Shown here piece after piece: positions 50,270 to 58,578 of a DNA stretch of 64,000 nucleotides. A program made the translations under genes and the position numbers. Each line of letters starts with the position of its first letter. Position 1 is the stretch's first letter. Origin of the DNA: CAWJEL01 sp964647255 (lineage in GTDB: Bacteria > Chloroflexota > Anaerolineae > CG2-30-64-16); the NCBI GenBank assembly GCA_964647255.1, contig CAZYGI010000001.1, positions 62,001 to 126,000 on the forward strand, in the 5' to 3' direction. The notes under the pieces are model-generated. The model did no database searches, had not been told where the DNA came from, and was given only the letters and a program-made list of their open reading frames with translations.

Positions 50270-50298
50270 ACTCTACCCGTAACCCCGTATCATGTCAA
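50270..50298 (-). promoter_or_regulatory. promoter for the tandem PstA-cooC unit
   Basis: Minus strand: perfect TTGACA (50298-50293), 17-nt spacer, TAGAGT (50275-50270). Confidence 0.65.
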
Positions 50299-50343
50299 GC
50301 CCGAACTTTGGCCCTTGGCCGTGGGTGCGAGGAGTTGCGCGGC

Positions 50344-51921
50344 ATGGAACATTTCATCACCACCGAGACGCTGGTCATCGAGCTCTTGCTAATTGCCTCG
50401 CTGGTCGCGATTGCCGTGCGCCGGTTGCGCATCCCGTACACCGTGGCGCTGGTGGTGGTTGGCCTCCTGCTCACCACGCTCCGGCCGATCAAGCTGAGCC
50501 TGACCTCCGAGCTGATTCTGGCGCTGCTGGTGCCCCCGCTGGCATTTGAGGCCGCCTTCAAAATCAATTTCCGGGACCTGCAGCGCAATTTCCCGATCAT
50601 TCTGCTGCTGACCGTGCCGGGCGTCCTACTGACGATGTTCATCGTCGGCGGGCTGTTGGCCTGGCTGACGCCGATCGCGCTCCCGGTGGCGTTGGTGTTC
50701 GGTGCGCTCATCTCGGCCACCGATCCAGTGGCAGTGGTGGCGCTTTTCCGCGCGGTGGGCGCGCCGAAGCGACTGGTGGTGCTCATCGAGGCGGAGAGTC
50801 TGTTGAACGATGGCACGGCGATCGTGATCTTCAACCTTGCGATCGTCGCTGCGCTTACGGGGGCCTTCAGCCTGCTCGGGGGTCTCGCAGATTTCCTGCG
50901 CGTCTCGGCTGGCGGGCTGGCCGTTGGCCTGATCCTGGGATGGCTGATCGCCCGCGTCATCGCCCAGATTGACGACTATCTGATCGAGACCACCCTCACG
51001 ACCGTGTTGGCCTTTGGCGCGTACCTGATCGCCGAATGGCTGCACTTCAGCGGCGTGCTGGCGGTGGTGGCGGCGGGATTGGTCTGCGGCAGCCTGGGCC
51101 CAAGAGGCATGAGCCCCACCACGCGTATCGTTCTGTTCAACTTCTGGGAGTATGTGGCCTTCCTGGCGAACTCGTTCGTTTTCCTGCTCATCGGCCTTCA
51201 GGTGAACATCCCGACACTGGCGGTGCATTGGCTGCCGGTGCTGCTGGCCGTTGCCGCGGTGCTGATCTCCCGTGCGGCCGTGACCTACAGCCTGGGCTGG
51301 CTCGGCAGCCGGCTGGGCGAGCCGTTCCCGCTGCGGTGGCTGCATGTGATGAACTGGGGCGGTCTGCGCGGAGCAATCGCCCTGGCTTTGGTCCTCACAC
51401 TGCCGGCCGGGATCGGCCCGGATCGGGAGTTGTTACAGGTGATGGCGTTCGGGGTGGTGCTGTTCACCCTGGTGGTGCAGAGCGTCAGCATGAAGCCGCT
51501 GCTGCGCCGGCTGGGCATCGCCGCGCAAGACCCGATCCAGATCGAGTACGAGACGCGACACGCGCGCATGTTGGCGTTTCGCTCGGCCGCGCTGCACCTG
51601 GATCAGATGCAGCGGGACGGTTTTCTTTCACAACACACCTGGGAGCTGCTGCGCCCCCAGCTCCTGGCCCGCGCCGAACAGATGGCGCTCGACGTGGGTG
51701 CGCTCCAGCAGGCGCACCCCGCACTCGCTGCCGAGGAACTGGAGCGCGCCCGCCGTGAGCTCCTCCGCGCGCAGCGCGCGGCACTGCGCAGCTTACAGCG
51801 CGACGGGATCGTCTCCGAGGAAGTCTTCGAGAAGCTGGCAGCCGAGATTGACACGGGTCTGACCGACGATGAACACGAGCCGCCTGCGCCTGCACAGGAG
51901 GAAATCGCAAGCAGCGATTGA
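50344..51921 (+). CDS. CPA1-family Na+/H+ (cation/proton) antiporter
   Basis: 525 residues with about twelve membrane helices and a cytosolic tail. Ion-site motifs SATDPVAVVALF and ESLLNDGTA are typical of NhaP/CPA1 exchangers, as is NWGGLRGAIALAL. The tail (about 405-525) is helical and charged. Start ATG 50344 has GAGGAG nine bases ahead. It is divergent from the PstA-like gene and convergent with the quinone reductase gene. Confidence 0.9.
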   Translation: MEHFITTETLVIELLLIASLVAIAVRRLRIPYTVALVVVGLLLTTLRPIKLSLTSELILALLVPPLAFEAAFKINFRDLQRNFPIILLLTVPGVLLTMFIVGGLLAWLTPIALPVALVFGALISATDPVAVVALFRAVGAPKRLVVLIEAESLLNDGTAIVIFNLAIVAALTGAFSLLGGLADFLRVSAGGLAVGLILGWLIARVIAQIDDYLIETTLTTVLAFGAYLIAEWLHFSGVLAVVAAGLVCGSLGPRGMSPTTRIVLFNFWEYVAFLANSFVFLLIGLQVNIPTLAVHWLPVLLAVAAVLISRAAVTYSLGWLGSRLGEPFPLRWLHVMNWGGLRGAIALALVLTLPAGIGPDRELLQVMAFGVVLFTLVVQSVSMKPLLRRLGIAAQDPIQIEYETRHARMLAFRSAALHLDQMQRDGFLSQHTWELLRPQLLARAEQMALDVGALQQAHPALAAEELERARRELLRAQRAALRSLQRDGIVSEEVFEKLAAEIDTGLTDDEHEPPAPAQEEIASSD

Positions 51922-51937
51922 AAGGACAGCCCGTGTG

Positions 51938-52906
51938 TCAGGGGGTCAACACCAGCTTCCCCATCGTCCCCCGCCCTGCCAGCGCGACCTGCGCTTCCGC
52001 GGCTTGGGCGAGAGGATACGCCCCGCCGATGCGCAGCGTCAGCGCGCCGGACACAGCCATATCGAACACCGCGCCGGCATAGGCCAGGTACTTCTCCCGC
52101 TGCTGCACGTAGGCGAACACCGAGGGCCGGGTGACAAACGCCGAGCGCATCCCGCCCAGGCGCTGGATGTCGAGCGGCGCGGGGAAGCCGCTGGACTGGC
52201 CGAAACTCACCAGCATCCCCAGCGGCGCCAGGCACTCCAGGCTATGGTCGAAGGTGTCTCGTCCCACCGAGTCGTAAACGACGTTCACGCCTGCCCCGCC
52301 GGTGATCCGCTTGACCTCAGCCAGGAAGTCCTGCTCCGTGTACAGGATCACCTCATCGGCGCCTGCCGCGCGCGCCAGCGCGGCCTTCTCTGCGGTGGAG
52401 GTCGTGCCGATGACGATCGCACCGGCCGCCTTCGCCATCTGGCACAGGAGCAGGCCGACCCCGCCGGCCGCGGCGTGCACCAGGCAGCGGTCGCCCGGCT
52501 TCAGCGGATAGGTGACGTGGCTCAGCACGTAGGCGGTGATCCCTTGCACCATCGCCGCCGCGCCCTGCTCAAAGCTGAGCGCGGCGGGCAGGGGCGCGAG
52601 CCTGTCGGCCGGCGCGAGTGCATATTCGGCGTAGCAGCCGGTCCCGCCAAAGAAGGCCACCCGATCGCCGGGCTTCGCCTCGGTGACGCCCTCGCCGACC
52701 GCGGCGACCACGCCGGCGGCCTCACCGCCGGGGACGGCGGGCAGCTGAACCGGGTACATGCCCTTGCGCTGGTAGATGTCAATGAAGTTGACGCCAGCAG
52801 CGGCAATCTTGATCAGCGCCTGGCCTGGGCCGGGCGTCGGTATGGCACGCTCTTCCAGCTTCAACACCTCAGGCCCGCCGAATTCCGTGTAGACAATCGC
52901 CTTCAT
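51938..52906 (-). CDS. NADPH:quinone oxidoreductase, zinc-free MDR family
   Basis: 322 residues: GroES-like N-terminal domain (AAAGVNFIDIYQRKGMYP, PGGEAAGVV) and a Rossmann fold with AAAGGVGLLLCQMAKAAGA. The catalytic zinc ligands of alcohol dehydrogenases are absent, as in QorA. Its start overlaps the Nudix stop by 4 nt, so it is translated as the second gene after Nudix. Confidence 0.92.
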   Translation of the reverse strand: MKAIVYTEFGGPEVLKLEERAIPTPGPGQALIKIAAAGVNFIDIYQRKGMYPVQLPAVPGGEAAGVVAAVGEGVTEAKPGDRVAFFGGTGCYAEYALAPADRLAPLPAALSFEQGAAAMVQGITAYVLSHVTYPLKPGDRCLVHAAAGGVGLLLCQMAKAAGAIVIGTTSTAEKAALARAAGADEVILYTEQDFLAEVKRITGGAGVNVVYDSVGRDTFDHSLECLAPLGMLVSFGQSSGFPAPLDIQRLGGMRSAFVTRPSVFAYVQQREKYLAYAGAVFDMAVSGALTLRIGGAYPLAQAAEAQVALAGRGTMGKLVLTP

Positions 52907-53667
52907 AGATGAGCCTCCTGCGATAACAGTGACAATAATTCACACAGCACCATCGCGGTTGCGCCCCACACCTTGTGATGGCCGACCCAGTAGAAGGGCA
53001 CCCGTACATCCAGGCCACGGATCGGCCAGATCTCCTCGCCGCGCGTCGCCGAGTCAAGCAGATGTGCGAGAGAGACCTCCAGCACTTCAGCAACCTCGCC
53101 TGGGTTGGGGACAAAATCCGGCCTCGCGGTGGAATAAGCCACGACCGGGTAGATGCAAAAGCCGCTGGGCGGGATGTAAAGCGGAGAGAGCTCGCCCAAT
53201 ACGTTCAGCTTCGCCGGATCAATCCCCAACTCCTCCCAGGCTTCTCGTAACGCCGCACACACCGTGTCCTCGCCCGGCTCCGTGCTGCCGCCGGGGAAGG
53301 AAATCTGCCCCCGGTGGGTGTCCACCGCATCGGTGCGGCGGGTAAGCACGATGTGGAGGGGCGAGGTAGTCCCTCCATTGCAGGCCGTTGCGGCAGATAT
53401 TCCGTGCGATGCACGGGGTTCCGCCACGATAGATTCATCCGGGAGCGCTTCGCCCTTGCTCGGATACAACAGCACCAAGACGCCCGCCCGACGGCAATCC
53501 AGGTCAGGATCGAAGATGCGTTCCGTGCCGGGCCGCGGATCGGGCGCCATGCCCATTTGCGCGGAGAGACCGGGCAGCGGTTGCCGCAGCGCCGCGGCCA
53601 GCCGGTTGATCTCCGAAAACCCGGACGCGCCAACTGGGCGCAGCGAAGTTGTCTTCGTAAAAAACAT
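52903..53667 (-). CDS. Nudix hydrolase, CoA pyrophosphatase-like
   Basis: 254 residues. The Nudix box runs GGSTEPGEDTVCAALREAWEELGI, here split for reading as G-x5-E and REAWEEL. THRGQISFPGGS just before it is the CoA-pyrophosphatase (NudL/YeaB) signature. The N-terminal 75 residues are family-variable. GAGG touches the ATG at 53667. It is preceded by a 31-codon ORF seven bases away. Confidence 0.88.
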   Translation of the reverse strand: MFFTKTTSLRPVGASGFSEINRLAAALRQPLPGLSAQMGMAPDPRPGTERIFDPDLDCRRAGVLVLLYPSKGEALPDESIVAEPRASHGISAATACNGGTTSPLHIVLTRRTDAVDTHRGQISFPGGSTEPGEDTVCAALREAWEELGIDPAKLNVLGELSPLYIPPSGFCIYPVVAYSTARPDFVPNPGEVAEVLEVSLAHLLDSATRGEEIWPIRGLDVRVPFYWVGHHKVWGATAMVLCELLSLLSQEAHL

Positions 53668-53674
53668 CCTCAGA

Positions 53675-53770
53675 TCACCTTGTCGTCTTCCCGCTCAACT
53701 GGCGCAACAGCTCAGCCTGTCCAATCGCACCCTGGCTGTATGCCGCCATCCGTTGTTCGCCCATGATCAT
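53675..53770 (-). CDS. 31-residue small ORF ahead of the Nudix gene
   Basis: Starts at ATG 53770 with AGGAG six bases upstream, reads MIMGEQRMAAYSQGAIGQ and ends after LSGKTTR at TGA 53675. The Nudix ATG is seven bases past the stop. A TATAAT lies at 53838-53833 on this strand, about 60 nt upstream. It is mostly hydrophilic, with no signal or membrane helix. It could be a true microprotein or a coupling leader peptide. Confidence 0.55.
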   Translation of the reverse strand: MIMGEQRMAAYSQGAIGQAELLRQLSGKTTR

Positions 53771-53890
53771 TTTTTCTCCTGTGATGCCGGGCGTTGACCG
53801 TAACCGGGCTGTGACGCCGAGCTGATGCACAGATTATAACACTGTGAAGGCATCTTGGGTACCTGCCGCGGGTCCGCGGGCGCCGACAGT

Positions 53891-53919
53891 TTGACAGACG
53901 CGGCGGCCCCCGGTATACT
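53891..53919 (+). promoter_or_regulatory. consensus promoter for the ABC-F gene
   Basis: Perfect TTGACA (53891-53896), 17-nt spacer, TATACT (53914-53919). The predicted start is near 53926, leaving a leader of about 209 nt to the ABC-F ATG. Confidence 0.85.
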
Positions 53920-53925
53920 CGCCGC

Positions 53926-53997
53926 ATGTTGTTTGTTTGGCTCGGCTTCACCACGCTTCCTTTGCCTCGCATCGCTTCTTGGGCGCAGCGGCTTTAG
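53926..53997 (+). CDS. putative leader peptide of the ABC-F attenuator
   Basis: A 23-codon ORF from ATG 53926 to TAG 53995. The ATG falls at the predicted transcription start, so it may be leaderless. It begins MLFVWLGFTTLPLP and ends ASWAQRL. The last codons (TGG GCG CAG) are pairing segment 1 of the downstream attenuator, so a ribosome held near the end of this ORF would mask it. Confidence 0.55.
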   Translation: MLFVWLGFTTLPLPRIASWAQRL

Positions 53998-54067
53998 TTC
54001 AGCGCGCCCATTGCTTGTTCTGTTATGTCTATTCACTGGCCGTGGGCGCATCTGCTCACGGCTTTTT
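53980..54067 (+). promoter_or_regulatory. putative ribosome-controlled transcription attenuator
   Basis: Segment 1 TGGGCGC (53980-53986) and segment 3 TGGGCGC (54043-54049) are identical, and both complement segment 2 GCGCCCA (54004-54010). Segment 3 also lies in the left arm of a terminator stem GCCGTGGGC (54039-54047) pairing with GCTCACGGC (54054-54062, one G-U), followed by TTTTT (54063-54067). With segment 1 free, 1:2 forms and the 3:4 terminator can fold. With segment 1 masked by a ribosome, 2:3 forms and readthrough results. Confidence 0.65.
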
Positions 54068-54134
54068 CATTGCGCAGGCTTCCGGACACAGATCAACAAA
54101 CACACTGCAAGGTATCCTTTAGGACGAGGTTCCC

Positions 54135-55944
54135 ATGTCTAGCGTGCTTCTTAACCTGACCGACGTCAGTTACACCTACTTCGACAAACCGATCCTCCGT
54201 GAGTTGAGCTGGGAGATTCAGGCCGGCCAGAAGATCGGTCTGGTGGGCGCCAACGGCACGGGCAAGTCCACGCTGCTCCGGCTCATCCTGGGCCAGGCCG
54301 CGCCCGACACCGGCGCCATCTTCCGGGCCAGAGACCTGACCATCGGGTATTTGCCGCAAGATGCTCCCCTCACCCCGGCCCTCTCCCCCGCTGCGGCGGG
54401 AGAGAGAGAGGCAGGGAGTGCAGCGGCTCCGACCGTATTCGAGGCCGCGCTCTCTGGCTCCCCCGAAATCGCACGGCTGCGCGGCGCGCTGGCCAAGGCC
54501 GAGGCAAGCATGGGCGATCCGGTCGTCTACGGCGACGCCGCGCGCCTGGTGCGAGTGATGGACGATCACGCCCGGCTGCTGCACGAGTACGAGGCGGCCG
54601 GCGGCCTTACCTACGAGAACCGCGTCCGCTCAACCCTGCGCGACCTCGGATTGGGCGAGGAGACCTTCGACCGGCCGATGGACGTGCTCAGCGGCGGGCA
54701 GGCGAAGCTGGTGGGCCTGGCGCGGCTGCTGGTGTGGCAGCCCGATGTGCTGCTGCTGGACGAGCCGGACAACCATCTCGATGTGGCCGGCAAAGAGATG
54801 GTCGAGCGGCTGGTGCGCGGCTATCCCGGCGCAGTGATCATCGTCTCCCACGACCGCTATCTGCTCGACCAGACCGTGGAACGCATCGCCGAGCTGGAGG
54901 GGGGCCGGATCACGGTCTGGCCGGGCACCTATTCGACGTACGCGATCAACAAGCAGCTCGCGCGGCTGCGCCAGGAGCAGCTTTACCGCGCACAGCAGAA
55001 GCGGATCGGCCAGATCGAGGCGGCCATCGCCCGGTTCGAGTTGTGGGCCAGCATCGTCGTGGACGAGCGCCACGCGCGGCAGGCCCGCGCCCGCTACAAG
55101 ATGCTGGAACGGATGGACAAGATCGAGCGGCCCGGCGAGGGGCGGCGGATGCGGCTGGAACTGGGCGGCTGGCGCGGCAGTAACAAGGTGTTGGAGATCG
55201 GTAGATTGGTGAAGTGGTACGAGAACGGCGTCCACAACTCGCAGGACACAGACACAGATCAAGATCGGACAATCAGCGCCAATCTGCGTTCATCTGCGTC
55301 ATCTGCGTTCCGTTTTCAAGGAACTGAAGCCATGAACATCGTCCTGGATGGCGTTGACCTGACGATCTGGCATGGGGAGCGGGTGGGGCTGGTGGGGCCG
55401 AACGGCGCGGGGAAGTCCGTGCTGTTCCGGTGTATCCTCGGCGCGGCCGGCATCGGTGACGAACGGCCGGACGGCGGCGCGATCAAACTCGGCCCCAGCG
55501 TGACGGTCGGCTACTACGCCCAGCAGCACGAGACGCTGCACCCCGACTGGACGCTGATCCAGGAGATCCGGGACGCGCGGCCGATGTACGAGGACGACGC
55601 CATCGCCATCCTGGGCCGCTTCCTGTTTGACTACCAGGCGTGCCGTAAGCTGGTGCGCCAGCTCAGCGGCGGCGAGCGGAGCCGGCTGCAACTGGCCCGG
55701 CTGATNNNNNNNNNNGCTGATGCTCTCCGACGCCAACTTCCTGCTGCTGGACGAGCCGACCAACAACCTCGACATCCCCTCGGCCGAGGTGCTGGAGGCG
55801 GCGCTGGAGGAATTCAACGGCACGGTGCTGGTGATCTCGCACGACCGGTACTTCCTGGATCGCATCGTGGATCGGGTCGCGGCGCTGGAGGACAGGCGGA
55901 TCGTGGAAGTGGACGGCGGATATTCGGATTACCTGACACGATGA
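54135..55944 (+). CDS. ABC-F family ATPase, interrupted by an assembly gap
   Basis: Two ABC domains and no membrane segment: GANGTGKST and LSGGQAKLVGLARLL, then GPNGAGKS and LSGGERSRLQLARL. ABC-F proteins act on the ribosome, in translation control or antibiotic resistance. The gap at 55706-55715 breaks the frame, but the last six bases of the left contig (GCTGAT) equal the first six of the right. Merging them restores ARLMLSDANFLLLDEPTNN. Residues about 76-93 and 369-396 are encoded by repeat sequences. Attenuator upstream. Confidence 0.9.
54366..54418. repeat. in-frame palindromic element in the ABC-F gene
   Basis: A CTCTCCCCCGC-TG-CGGCGGGAGAG type inverted repeat (about 54381-54406) with pyrimidine-rich left and purine-rich right flanks. 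It encodes APLTPALSPAAAGEREAGS within the first ABC domain. A similar palindrome, also in frame, is at 56308-56335. Confidence 0.7.
55239..55315. repeat. in-frame word-repeat segment in the ABC-F interdomain linker
   Basis: Short repeats of ACAGAC-type words, then units CGCCAATCTG, CGTTCATCTG, CGTCATCTG, CGTTCCG (about 55283-55315). It encodes a Ser/Thr/Asp-rich stretch before the second ABC domain. Related to the complementary-type 10-nt words at 33251-33280. Confidence 0.7.
55706..55715. other. assembly gap (10 N), probably of negative size
   Basis: The left flank ends CCCGGCTGAT and the right flank begins GCTGATGCTC. The shared GCTGAT suggests the contigs overlap by six bases and the N-run is an artefact. 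Confidence 0.8.
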
Positions 55945-56006
55945 CGGGGTGACACGGGGATAGGGCAGGGTGCGCAGCCAGGGGAATCCGCTCCTGTCAC
56001 CGGTCT

Positions 56007-56387
56007 TCAGTCATCCACGACCTGGCTATGTCCCGCCGGGCACACGCCCTCCATGCGGTCATAGAGGCCGGGAAAGTCCGCATCGAACTCCGGCGGGCCG
56101 ATGCGCCAGCACGCCTGGCAGTAGTCGGCAGCGCATTGCCGACAGTGAAAGGCCACCAGGTCGGGCCCGGCCAGATCGCAGATCGCTTGGTAGTCGCGGC
56201 GCTGGATGGCGCGCATGAGCTCGGTCAGGCCGGGCAACTCACCGAAATGAGTCGTCGTGCCCATGAAGCCGGCCCGCTCCAGGCGATCCCGGTCGCGCCC
56301 CATGCCCTCACCCTTCCCGGCCGGGAGGAGGGTGAAGGTCGCCGCGGGCTGGCCGCAGCGCGCGCAGGGGAAGATCACGGAGATCAC
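56007..56387 (-). CDS. small putative zinc-binding protein
   Basis: 126 residues with Cys/His clusters at both ends: PCARCGQPA near the N-terminus, HCRQCAADYCQACW in the middle and VCPAGHSQ near the C-terminus, suggesting one or two zinc sites. Function unknown. Part of the N-terminal region (FTLLPAGKGEG) is encoded by a palindromic repeat at 56308-56335. The start overlaps the HD-domain gene stop by 4 nt, so the two are coupled. Confidence 0.7.
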   Translation of the reverse strand: MISVIFPCARCGQPAATFTLLPAGKGEGMGRDRDRLERAGFMGTTTHFGELPGLTELMRAIQRRDYQAICDLAGPDLVAFHCRQCAADYCQACWRIGPPEFDADFPGLYDRMEGVCPAGHSQVVDD

Positions 56388-57067
56388 TTTAGCACCACCT
56401 GCACCCCATACACCGCCTCAAACCACCGCGCCTTCTTCTGCCCGGCCCCGCGCTCGGCCTCGTCGCCGGCGCCTGGCAGGAGGGTGAGGATGAGCCGGTG
56501 GCCGTCAAAGTCGCAGCGCAGGTCCTGCACCGCGTCGGTGTGGCTGCGGTCCAGCCCGTCGGCGAAGCGGAGGATCGCGCCGAGCTGCTCCACAAGCGCC
56601 CGATCCTCCACGGGAAGCGCGGCGAAGGCCGGATGCTTGCTTGGATCGGGGGTGCCCCCGCGGTGGTAGCGGGCGACATGGGCCACCAGCGTCTGCTCGC
56701 GCGGCGCCAGGCCGGGGATGGGCTCGGCCAGGATCAGCCGGAACGCGGTCTTGTGATGCTGCTCGTACCCCTCGACGTAGCCGATGTCGTGGAGCAGCGC
56801 GGCGCAGGAGAGGAGGTCGCGCGAGATCGGGCGACTCGAAGTCGCGGCTACCTCTGCGAAGCCTGCCTCCGCAGGCTGATCGTCAGTCGCCGTAGGGCGA
56901 CCTTGCAATGGTTGCTGCGATTTCCAATCGCCGGGCGCCAGCCCCACCTGCGCCAGCTCATCGAACAGCCGCAGGGCCAGCCGCTCATCTTGCAGCGAAT
57001 GGCCCTCCTCAAAATCGTAGCGGCGGGCCAGGGTAAGGATCGCGTCGCGCAGTACTCGATCGTTCAT
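56384..57067 (-). CDS. HD-domain protein, Ppx/GppA C-terminal-like
   Basis: 227 residues resembling only the HD half of exopolyphosphatase/pppGpp phosphohydrolases. HSLQDERLALRLFDEL gives the first histidine, LLHDIGYVEGYEQHHKTAF the HD and HH ligands, then VARYHRG and LRFADGLDRSH. There is no ASKHA phosphatase half. Residues about 50-80 are encoded by a triple-hairpin element (56831-56901). Activity unknown; possibly polyphosphate- or alarmone-related. Confidence 0.75.
   Translation of the reverse strand: MNDRVLRDAILTLARRYDFEEGHSLQDERLALRLFDELAQVGLAPGDWKSQQPLQGRPTATDDQPAEAGFAEVAATSSRPISRDLLSCAALLHDIGYVEGYEQHHKTAFRLILAEPIPGLAPREQTLVAHVARYHRGGTPDPSKHPAFAALPVEDRALVEQLGAILRFADGLDRSHTDAVQDLRCDFDGHRLILTLLPGAGDEAERGAGQKKARWFEAVYGVQVVLK
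56831..56901. repeat. triple-hairpin element inserted in frame in the HD-domain gene
   Basis: Three successive perfect small palindromes: GCGACTCGAAGTCGC (56831-56845), AGCCTGCCTCCGCAGGCT (56860-56877) and GTCGCCGTAGGGCGAC (56886-56901). The encoded stretch is Ala/Thr/Ser/Pro-rich and interrupts the conserved HD sequence between the first and second helices. Confidence 0.8.
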
Positions 57068-57112
57068 TGGACTGATCCTGAGCGTCGGGGCAGGCGCTCC
57101 ACGCTCTCCGCG

Positions 57113-58513
57113 TTACTCCCCGCGCAGCATCTTCCGGCTGATCGCATTGTGCTGCCGGATCAGCGCCGGCAGGTCCAAGCCAACGATCTCCCCATCCGCC
57201 ACGCGCACCTGCCCGTTGATCACGCTCAGGTCCACCTTCGGCGGGGTGCAGAAGACCAGCGCGGCCAGCGGGTCGTGCAGCGCGCCGGTGAAGTCCAGCC
57301 GCTCCAGACGGTAGCCGATGAAGTCGGCGGCCATGCCGGACGCGAGCGCACCGATGTCATCGCGGCCGAGCACGCTGGCGCCGCCCAACGTTGCGATCTC
57401 CAGCGCCTCCGCCGCGCCGAGCGCGGCCGGGTTGCCCAGAGATTGTGCGCGTGTGGTCCCCACCGCCTCACCAGAAACAAACGTCGAGCCCATGCGCTGC
57501 AGCAGCATCGCCTGCCGCGCCTCGGCCAGCAGGTGGCTGCTGTCGTTGGAGGCCGAGCCGTCCACGCCCAGGCCGACGCGCACGCCCGCATCCCGCATGG
57601 CGCGGATGGGGGCGATGCCGGAGGCGAGCCGCATGTTGGAGCTGGGGCAGTGCGCCACGCCGCAGCCGGTGCGCGCAAAGAGCGCGATCTCCTCGGGATT
57701 CAAGACGACGCAGTGGGCATGCCACACATCCGCGCCGATCCAGCCCACCGAGGCCATGTAATCCACCGGCTTCGCGCCGAACTTCTCCAGACAGAACGCG
57801 TCTTCGTCCATGGTCTCGGCCAGGTGGGTGTGGAGGCGGACGCCGTAAGCGCGCGCCAGGGCCGCGCTCTCGCGCATCAGGTCGCCGGTCACGCTGAAGG
57901 GGGAGCAGGGCGCCAGCGCCACGTGGACCATACCGAAGCGCTCCCGCTGGTGATACTGCTCGATGGCGCGCTGGCTATCCTTGAGGATGTAGGCTTCATC
58001 CTCGACGCAGCTATCCGGCGGCAGGCCCCCCTTGCTGCGGCCCAGGCTCATGCTGCCGCGCGTGGCGGTGAAGCGGATGCCCAGGTCGGCTGCGGCTTCG
58101 ATCTCGTGCTCGATCTTGCAGCCGTTCGGGTAAACGTACAGGTGATCGCTGGACGTGGTGCAGCCGGAAAGCATCAGCTCCGCCAGGCCGACCTTCGCCG
58201 AGACGTACACCGCCTCGGGCGTCAGCCGCGCCCAGATGGGGTAAAGCGTCACCAGCCAGTCGAACAGCACGCTGTCCTGCGCGATGCAGCGGGTGAGGGT
58301 CTGGTAGAGGTGATGATGCGTGTTGACCAGGCCCGGCAGCACGATCATGCCGCGCGCGTCAATAACGCGGTCGGCTGTTTCCGGCAGCTCGGCGGTGGGG
58401 CCAGCTTGTACAATCGCGTTGTCACGGACGAACAACCCGCCGTCTGGGATGCGCCGCTGCCCGGCATCCATTGTGACGAGCAGATCGGCGTGTCTGAGGA
58501 GAAGGGTAGACAT
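57113..58513 (-). CDS. amidohydrolase-family deaminase, 8-oxoguanine deaminase-like
   Basis: Zinc-dependent TIM-barrel deaminase of the AtzB/TrzN/8-oxoguanine deaminase group. Metal site VNTHHHLYQTLTR, HTHLAET, WHAHCVVL and DGSASND. 466 residues from ATG 58513 (AAGGAG ahead). The substrate is likely a purine or related heterocycle; assignment to 8-oxoguanine is by overall resemblance. It stands downstream of the cation efflux gene, separated by a word array. Confidence 0.85.
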   Translation of the reverse strand: MSTLLLRHADLLVTMDAGQRRIPDGGLFVRDNAIVQAGPTAELPETADRVIDARGMIVLPGLVNTHHHLYQTLTRCIAQDSVLFDWLVTLYPIWARLTPEAVYVSAKVGLAELMLSGCTTSSDHLYVYPNGCKIEHEIEAAADLGIRFTATRGSMSLGRSKGGLPPDSCVEDEAYILKDSQRAIEQYHQRERFGMVHVALAPCSPFSVTGDLMRESAALARAYGVRLHTHLAETMDEDAFCLEKFGAKPVDYMASVGWIGADVWHAHCVVLNPEEIALFARTGCGVAHCPSSNMRLASGIAPIRAMRDAGVRVGLGVDGSASNDSSHLLAEARQAMLLQRMGSTFVSGEAVGTTRAQSLGNPAALGAAEALEIATLGGASVLGRDDIGALASGMAADFIGYRLERLDFTGALHDPLAALVFCTPPKVDLSVINGQVRVADGEIVGLDLPALIRQHNAISRKMLRGE

Positions 58514-58536
58514 CGTTGGCTCCTTACGAGGATAGT

Positions 58537-58578
58537 CACTGGCCACTGGTCACTGGTCACTGGTCACTGGCCACTGAT
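58537..58578. repeat. 7-nt word array (CACTGGT type)
   Basis: Six units: CACTGGC, CACTGGT three times, CACTGGC, CACTGAT. It contains the stop codon of the cation efflux gene and encodes its last residues (VASDQ). Confidence 0.92.
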
